A stretch of 51,308 nucleotides of DNA from Ancalomicrobiaceae bacterium (GTDB taxonomy: Bacteria; Pseudomonadota; Alphaproteobacteria; Rhizobiales; Ancalomicrobiaceae): the NCBI GenBank assembly GCA_031291575.1, contig JARLIT010000177.1, positions 1-51,308 of the forward strand. The letters run 5' to 3'. The notes under the pieces were generated by a model. It saw only the letters and a list, made by a program, of their open reading frames with translations, was not told the DNA's origin and did not search any database. Of this stretch, positions 46,838 to 51,308 are shown one piece after another. The position numbers were made by a program, and so were the translations under genes. Each line of letters starts with the position of its first letter. Within the stretch, counting starts at the first letter, position 1.

Positions 46838-47539
46838 TCACGATTCCTTGAAGCGATAGCCGACGCCGTAGAGCGTCTCGATCATCTCGAAGTCGTCGTC
46901 GACCGCCTTGAACTTCTTGCGCAGCCGTTTGATGTGGCTGTCGATGGTGCGGTCGTCGACATAGACCTGGTCGTCATAGGCCGCATCCATCAGCGCATTG
47001 CGGCTCTTGACCACGCCGGGGCGCTGGGCGAGCGCGTAGAGGATCAGGAATTCGGTGACCGTCAGCGTCACCGGCTCACCCTTCCAGGTGCAGGTGTGCC
47101 GCTCCTGGTCCATCGACAGCAAGCCGCGTTCAAGGATCCGCGCCGCGTCGGTCGGCTTGGCGCCGGTCTCGCCCTTCGGGCTGACGCGCCTCAAGACCGC
47201 TTTGACCCGCTCGACCAGAAGGCGCTGCGAGAAGGGTTTGTGAATGAAGTCGTCGGCGCCCATCTTGAGCCCGAACAGCTCGTCGATCTCGTCATCCTTG
47301 GAGGTGAGGAAAATGACGGGCAGCTCCGACTTCTGCCTGAGCCGGCGCAACAGCTCCATGCCGTCCATGCGCGGCATCTTGATGTCGAGTATGGCCAGGT
47401 CTGGCGGATTGGCCTTCAGCCCGTCGAGCGCGGAGGCGCCGTCGGTATAGGTCTGCACCCGGTACCCTTCGGCTTCGAGGGCAATCGAAACGGAGGTGAG
47501 AATATTGCGGTCGTCGTCGACGAGGGCGATGGTCGGCAT
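46838..47539 (-). CDS. chvI: ChvI response regulator
   Basis: 233 residues of the OmpR/PhoB class. The acidic pocket is Asp8-Asp9-Asp10, the phospho-acceptor is Asp52 in [15 protein letters not shown], and Lys lies in FIHKPFSQ. The winged helix ends in [29 protein letters not shown]. ChvI with ChvG controls acid-induced, envelope and succinoglycan/virulence genes, and pckA is a classical neighbour. GAGGA ribosome site. First gene of the chvI-chvG-hprK-EIIA-HPr series. Confidence 0.97.
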   Translation of the reverse strand: MPTIALVDDDRNILTSVSIALEAEGYRVQTYTDGASALDGLKANPPDLAILDIKMPRMDGMELLRRLRQKSELPVIFLTSKDDEIDELFGLKMGADDFIHKPFSQRLLVERVKAVLRRVSPKGETGAKPTDAARILERGLLSMDQERHTCTWKGEPVTLTVTEFLILYALAQRPGVVKSRNALMDAAYDDQVYVDDRTIDSHIKRLRKKFKAVDDDFEMIETLYGVGYRFKES

Positions 47540-47890
47540 CGTCAGGAAATCCTCAAACGGTCGTATCGGCGGCTCGGTCGCCGTTCAGACGGGCAGGAAG
47601 CAGTGGACGCAAAGCAGCACCGCGGTCTCGCGCCTGATCCTCCTTGACCGCGCGAATGCGCGGAAATCATGGCCGAAACCATATCGGATTTGTGGCCTCA
47701 GGTAAAATGAACGCTGTTTTGCTGATCGGCGATGGCTGCCAGCGGTCGGATCACGAGCTTCGCGGCAGGCTGACAGGGGCGCGCTGTGCCGGTCGAGGCG
47801 CCGGAAGCCGTCGTCGGCGTCCGCCGTGCCCGCCGTCGAGCAGGTTCGCGACAGGGTCCCGCCGCGGCGCGCAGAGTTGCCACCTCTTCA
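47540..47890. other. Divergent intergenic region upstream of chvI
   Basis: About 350 bases with no gene that I can support. It must hold the chvI promoter; the stretch 47670-47740 is AT-richer, but I cannot name clear boxes. Its right end runs into the repeated CGTCT/AGACG half-sites at the next gene. Confidence 0.45.
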
Positions 47891-47932
47891 ATCGTCTACT
47901 ATAAGAGACGAATGGATGATTTAGTAGACGAT
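47891..47932 (+). promoter_or_regulatory. Operator-like inverted repeats overlapping the XRE regulator start codon
   Basis: ATCGTCTACTA (47891-47901) and TAGTAGACGAT (47922-47932) form a perfect 11-bp inverted repeat with a 20-base spacer that contains the start ATG (47912). A third half-site AGACG (47906-47910) makes CGTCT-N8-AGACG with the first. Such multi-half-site operators suit autoregulation by the XRE protein encoded here. Confidence 0.55.
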
Positions 47933-48478
47933 GCCAACCGCCGCATCGCCCGGCGCCTGCGGCTCGAGCGCGAGACCCGCGGTTGGTCGCTCGCCGACTT
48001 GGCCGCCAAGTCCGGCGTCGGCAAGGCGACCATCTCCAAGATTGAGCGCGAGGAGACGAGCCCGACGGCGGCTATCCTGGTACGGCTCGCTGCGGCGGTC
48101 GATCTGACGCTCGCCGGCCTGTTGGTCAAGGCGGAAGGCGGCGACGACCGACTTGTCCGCGCCGCCGACCAGGCGGTTTGGATCGACCCCGACAGCGGCT
48201 ATCGCCGCCGCCAGGTCTTCCTGCGCTCAGACCACCCGCTGGAACTGGTCGAAGTGGAGATGCCGCCCGGACAGGCGGTGACGCTGGCCGCCGCCTCCTA
48301 TGCCCTCATCCGGCAGGTCCTCTGGGTCACCGAGGGAGCCCTCGTCGTCGTCGAACCCGGACGGCGCTATGACCTCGCCGTCGGCGACTGCCTCGCCTTC
48401 GGCCCGCCGGAGGACGTCACCATCGCCAATGAATCCGACAAGCCCTGCCGCTATGTCGTCGCGCTCACCCGGAGTTGA
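47912..48478 (+). CDS. XRE family transcriptional regulator, probable cupin C-terminal domain
   Basis: 188 residues. The helix-turn-helix (residues 10-65) reads IARRLRLERETRGWSLADLA AKSGVGKATISKIERE in outline, with recognition helix GVGKATISKIE. The C-terminal half has the small beta-barrel pattern of sensor cupins (VEVEMPPGQAVTL, WVTEGALVVVEPGRRYDLAVGDCLAFGPPEDVTIANES). Such HTH-cupin regulators often control nearby metabolic or detoxification genes. It starts inside its own putative operator and is followed six bases later by a GNAT gene. Confidence 0.9.
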   Translation: MDDLVDDANRRIARRLRLERETRGWSLADLAAKSGVGKATISKIEREETSPTAAILVRLAAAVDLTLAGLLVKAEGGDDRLVRAADQAVWIDPDSGYRRRQVFLRSDHPLELVEVEMPPGQAVTLAAASYALIRQVLWVTEGALVVVEPGRRYDLAVGDCLAFGPPEDVTIANESDKPCRYVVALTRS

Positions 48479-48484
48479 TCCTCG

Positions 48485-49018
48485 ATGCCTGACGTCACCA
48501 TCTCGCCGCTGTCCTCTTCTGACGATACGATCGCCGCACTTGCCCGCCTGTTGATCGCCACCGTGGCGGCCGGCGGCTCGGTCAGCTTCATGCATCCCCT
48601 GTCGGAGGCTGATGCAACGGGGTTCTGGACGCGCTGGCTCGCCGCAGCCGATCGCGGCGAGCTGATCGTGCTCGGCGGCTTTCATGGCGACGCCCTCATC
48701 GGCACCGTGACGCTCCTCCTCAATTGCCCACCGAACCAGCCGCATCGCGGCGAGATCGCCAAGATGATGACGCTGCCCGCCTGTCGCGGCCAAGGCATCG
48801 CCCGTGCCCTCCTCGTCGAGGCCGAACGGCTGGCGGTGGCGCATGGCCGCACGCTCTTGGTGCTCGACACCGCGACCGACGGCGGCGCTGCCGGGCTGTA
48901 CGAGAAACAGGGCTTCGTCTTTGCCGGCGAGATCCCCAACTACGCCTATAAGCCGCACAGCGGCCTGACCGGGACGCTGCTCTATTGGAAGGCGATCGGA
49001 GCGGCTAACGTAGGTTGA
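48485..49018 (+). CDS. GNAT family N-acetyltransferase
   Basis: 177 residues with the GNAT core: LIGTVTLLLN, EIAKMMTLPACRGQGIARAL (acetyl-CoA pyrophosphate loop RGQGIA), LVLDTATDGGAAGLYEKQGF and IPNYAYKP. It transfers an acetyl group from acetyl-CoA to an unknown amine. It appears co-transcribed with the XRE/cupin regulator upstream (6-base gap) and the HugZ-like gene downstream (22-base gap). The substrate may be the ligand of the regulator, but this is a guess. Confidence 0.93.
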   Translation: MPDVTISPLSSSDDTIAALARLLIATVAAGGSVSFMHPLSEADATGFWTRWLAAADRGELIVLGGFHGDALIGTVTLLLNCPPNQPHRGEIAKMMTLPACRGQGIARALLVEAERLAVAHGRTLLVLDTATDGGAAGLYEKQGFVFAGEIPNYAYKPHSGLTGTLLYWKAIGAANVG

Positions 49019-49040
49019 GATCCGCCGACGAGGACTGCCG

Positions 49041-49775
49041 ATGCCGTTTGCCCCTGTGCCTGCCGCACGAACGCTGATGCGGACTGCCCGCACCGCCACA
49101 TTGGCGACGCTCGATGCCGCGACTGGTGCGCCCTTCGCCTCGCTGGTGGCGGTGGCGACGGCACCGGATGGCGCGCCGCTGCTGCTTCTCTCCACCCTTG
49201 CGCTACACACCCGCAATCTGGCGGCCGATCCGCGTGCCTCGCTCCTCCTCGACGACCGCTCGACCGAGACCGTGGTCGACGATCCCCTCGCCGGCAGCCG
49301 GGTCACCGTCGTCGGCCGCATCGACCGGCTGCAGGATGGGGCGGAGATCGCAGAGGCCCGCCGCCGTTTCCTTTCCCGTCACGGCGAGGCCACGGGATAC
49401 GCCGATTTTGCCGATTTCTCCTTCTACCGGATGGGCGTCGCCTCGGCGCATCTCGTCGCCGGCTTCGGCCGTATCCACACCATGCCGGGCAGCGATCTGG
49501 TGCGGCCGGCCAGCGACTTCCGCGCTCTGACAGCCGCCGAACCGAACGTTCTGGCCGAGCTGAACGCCGACCATGCCGCAGCCATTCGGCGGCTCGCGGC
49601 GACCCTCGGTCGGCCGGACGGCGAGTGGCGGGTGATCGGCGCCGATCCTTACGGTCTCGATCTGGAATGCCTCCGAGCGGGGCGCGTGCTCGATTGTCGA
49701 TATGAATTCGCGGCGCCGGCCACCACCCCGGCGGACATCCGCAGCGTCGTGACGTCTGTTCACTCCTCAGACTAA
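49041..49775 (+). CDS. HugZ-like pyridoxamine 5'-phosphate oxidase-fold protein with DUF2470 domain
   Basis: 244 residues. An N-terminal split beta-barrel (TARTATLATLDAATGAPFAS, LLLLSTLALHTRNLAADPRA, VTVVGRIDRL, YRMGVASAHLVAGFGR) is joined to a C-terminal DUF2470 domain (LAELNADHAAAIRRLAATLG, DPYGLDLEC). Relatives include the haem-degrading or haem-binding HugZ/HutZ proteins and FMN-binding proteins. The true ligand (haem or flavin) is not certain. GAGGAC ribosome site. Confidence 0.9.
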   Translation: MPFAPVPAARTLMRTARTATLATLDAATGAPFASLVAVATAPDGAPLLLLSTLALHTRNLAADPRASLLLDDRSTETVVDDPLAGSRVTVVGRIDRLQDGAEIAEARRRFLSRHGEATGYADFADFSFYRMGVASAHLVAGFGRIHTMPGSDLVRPASDFRALTAAEPNVLAELNADHAAAIRRLAATLGRPDGEWRVIGADPYGLDLECLRAGRVLDCRYEFAAPATTPADIRSVVTSVHSSD

Positions 49776-50009
49776 TCTGGGAGCTGCTACGTAGTGATAT
49801 AGTTAATTCTACTTATATCGTAGAGCGAATTCGGTATAAATCATTTTTCGAACTTGTTTAGATCAAGGCGGCGGCCTACCTTCTGGCCTAAATCATAGCG
49901 ATAGACGACCATGATGACGGCGGCGTAACGCCAAAGCGCTCTGCTAGCCTATAGGCGTGCGCGGTTTTGCGGATATTCTGTCACGGCCGCGAACGATGGG
50001 GAGAATTCG
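49776..50009. promoter_or_regulatory. AT-rich region upstream of pckA
   Basis: 234 bases, much richer in A+T than the rest of the window in 49780-49910, as expected for a strongly regulated promoter. Imperfect repeats CTACG...ATATAG and CTTATATCGTAG (about 49787-49825) and a palindrome-like CTTGTTTAGATCAAG (49853-49867) are present. The latter has the wrong spacing for an FNR/FixK box. A -10-like TATAAA lies near 49835. Confidence 0.4.
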
Positions 50010-51308
50010 ATGCTGCAGACCGGACTTCGGAACAAGTCGCAGGGCATTGCGTCGCTCGGTCTCACCAATCTTGCCGCGATCCACTGGAACCTGCAGGAGC
50101 CGAACCTTTACGAAGAGGCGATTCGGCGCGGCGAGGGGACCGTGGCGGCTGGAGGGGCGCTGAGTGTCGACACTGGTGATCACACCGGTCGATCGCCCAG
50201 AGACAAATTCATCGTGCGCGATGCACTCACCGAGCGCTCGGTGTGGTGGGACAACAACAAGCCGATTTCGGCCGACGACTTCGACCGGCTGCATGCCGAT
50301 TTCGTCGCCGCCGCGTCCGGCAAGGAACTCTTCGTGCAGGATCTCTTCGCTGGCGCCGACAGGAAGCACCGGCTGAAGACGCGTGTCATTACCGAATACG
50401 CCTGGCACGCTCTCCTGGTCCGCGACCTGCTGATTCATCCGGCGATCGAGGACCTGCAGAACTTTGCGCCGGAACTGACGATCATCGATCTGCCCAGCTT
50501 CAAGGCCGATCCGGTCAGCTACGGCATCCGCTCCGACACCGTGATCGCCTGCGACTTCTCGCGCCGGCTGATCCTCATCGGCGGCACGGCTTACGCCGGC
50601 GAGATCAAGAAGTCCGTCTTCACGCTGCTGAACTACCTGTTGCCGGCGCGCGGCGTGTTGCCGATGCATTCCTCCGCCAATGTCGGGCTCGATGGCGACG
50701 TGGCGCTGTTCCTCGGCGTCTCTGGCACCGGCAAGACGACGCTCGCCTCCGATCCCCGTCGCACCCTCATCGGCAACGACGCCCACGGCTGGTCGAACGA
50801 AGGCGTCTTCAACATCGAGGGCGGCAGTTACGTCCGCACCTCGCACCTGTCGCGCGAGAGCGAGCCGGAGATCTTCTCGCCGACCGAGCGCTTCGGCACC
50901 GTACTGGAGAACGTCAGCCTCAATCCCGTGACGCGCGAGCCCGACTTCGAGGACGGCCGGCGTACCGACAATGCCCGGGCCGCCTATCCGCTGTCGTTCT
51001 TCCCCAATGCCAGCGCCACCGGCCGCGCCGGCCAGCCGAGGACCATCTTCCTGCTGACCGCCGATGCCTTCAGCGTGCTGCCGCCGATCGCCCGGCTGAC
51101 CCCGGCGCAGGCGATGTACCACTATCTCTCCGGTTATTCGGCCAAGATTCCGGGTCCCGAAGAGGGTGTGGCGGCGTTGGCCGCGACCTTCTCCACCTGC
51201 TATGCCGCTTCGTTCATGCCGCGCCACCCGGCCGAGTATGGCGAGCTCCTTCGCCGGCTCATCATCAGCAACGAAGTCGATTGCTGGCTGGTCAACACCG
51301 GCTGGACC
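50010..51308 (+). CDS. pckA: Phosphoenolpyruvate carboxykinase (ATP), 5' part
   Basis: 433 codons are present and the gene continues past the window edge (full enzymes are about 535 residues). The N-terminus has [20 protein letters not shown] and [14 protein letters not shown]. The centre has [20 protein letters not shown] with Walker [10 protein letters not shown] from residue 236, then [19 protein letters not shown] (metal-binding) and [21 protein letters not shown]. It makes phosphoenolpyruvate from oxaloacetate, the key step of gluconeogenesis on C4 acids. ATG 50010 has a GGGGAGA ribosome site. It points away from the chvI cluster, from which it is separated by the three-gene XRE operon. 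Confidence 0.97.
   Translation, partial: MLQTGLRNKSQGIASLGLTNLAAIHWNLQEPNLYEEAIRRGEGTVAAGGALSVDTGDHTGRSPRDKFIVRDALTERSVWWDNNKPISADDFDRLHADFVAAASGKELFVQDLFAGADRKHRLKTRVITEYAWHALLVRDLLIHPAIEDLQNFAPELTIIDLPSFKADPVSYGIRSDTVIACDFSRRLILIGGTAYAGEIKKSVFTLLNYLLPARGVLPMHSSANVGLDGDVALFLGVSGTGKTTLASDPRRTLIGNDAHGWSNEGVFNIEGGSYVRTSHLSRESEPEIFSPTERFGTVLENVSLNPVTREPDFEDGRRTDNARAAYPLSFFPNASATGRAGQPRTIFLLTADAFSVLPPIARLTPAQAMYHYLSGYSAKIPGPEEGVAALAATFSTCYAASFMPRHPAEYGELLRRLIISNEVDCWLVNTGWT

Noticed and set aside
49853..49867. FNR/FixK-like box upstream of pckA
   Set aside because: CTTGTTTAGATCAAG has TTG and CAA separated by 7 bases rather than 8, so it does not fit TTGAT-N4-ATCAA.

Overview
This window looks like chromosomal DNA of a high-GC alphaproteobacterium of the order Hyphomicrobiales (Rhizobiales). 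The evidence is the ChvG/ChvI - HprK - EIIA-Man - HPr cluster divergent from pckA, the ahcY - sensor kinase - tsaE/amgK - murU - addB - addA - trxA block, AddAB in place of RecBCD, an ANTAR-type NasT next to a NasS-like sensor, a SAM-II riboswitch, and alphaproteobacterial promoters (TTGA-17-TATAAG). I see no phage, transposon, CRISPR array or plasmid gene. The only clear base-composition outlier is a metallophosphoesterase near 23.2-24.5 kb.

Layout. 0.1-4.4 kb: a tRNA-Leu(CAG) on the minus strand, then rpmH, rnpA, yidC and engB, the translation and membrane-insertion block. 4.6-6.4 kb: a lipoprotein L,D-transpeptidase and a family 2 glycosyltransferase. 6.4-10.4 kb: gyrB and an HxlR regulator (minus), the latter divergent from a QorB-like NAD(P)H:quinone oxidoreductase. 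10.5-13.4 kb: a BaiN/HI0933-type flavoprotein and a cation diffusion facilitator (minus). 13.6-18.9 kb: nasT-nasS followed by phoR-phoU-phoB, with neither the nitrate genes nor pstSCAB. 18.9-22.9 kb (minus): an alpha/beta hydrolase, apaG, metZ behind a SAM-II riboswitch and terminator, and a PaiB-like FMN-binding protein. 23.2-25.6 kb: the metallophosphoesterase, a DUF4337 membrane protein and a YbjQ-family protein.

25.7-39.6 kb holds ahcY (with a palindromic operator and its own promoter and terminator), a DivL-like multi-PAS kinase whose phospho-acceptor His is Tyr, a TsaE-AmgK fusion, murU, addB, addA and trxA. 39.8-42.7 kb holds grpE, a DUF1045 2H phosphoesterase and phnM. 42.8-47.5 kb (minus) is chvI-chvG-hprK-EIIA-HPr. 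47.9-49.8 kb is a probable XRE/cupin regulator - GNAT - HugZ operon. pckA runs off the right edge.

Functional links. MetZ (methionine synthesis) and AhcY (SAH recycling) bracket the methyl cycle, and each carries a recognisable regulatory element. PhoR/PhoU/PhoB, ChvG/ChvI, NasS/NasT, HprK/HPr/EIIA and the DivL-like kinase make this a signalling-rich stretch that could connect phosphate, nitrogen, carbon and envelope/acid status to the cell cycle and gluconeogenesis (pckA). AmgK/MurU recycle MurNAc for peptidoglycan. I did not find an obviously new multi-gene system. The observations most worth following are regulatory: the SAM-II/terminator leader, a family of long palindromic repeats, operators overlapping promoters or start codons, and the Tyr-for-His kinase behind a GANTC-rich promoter.
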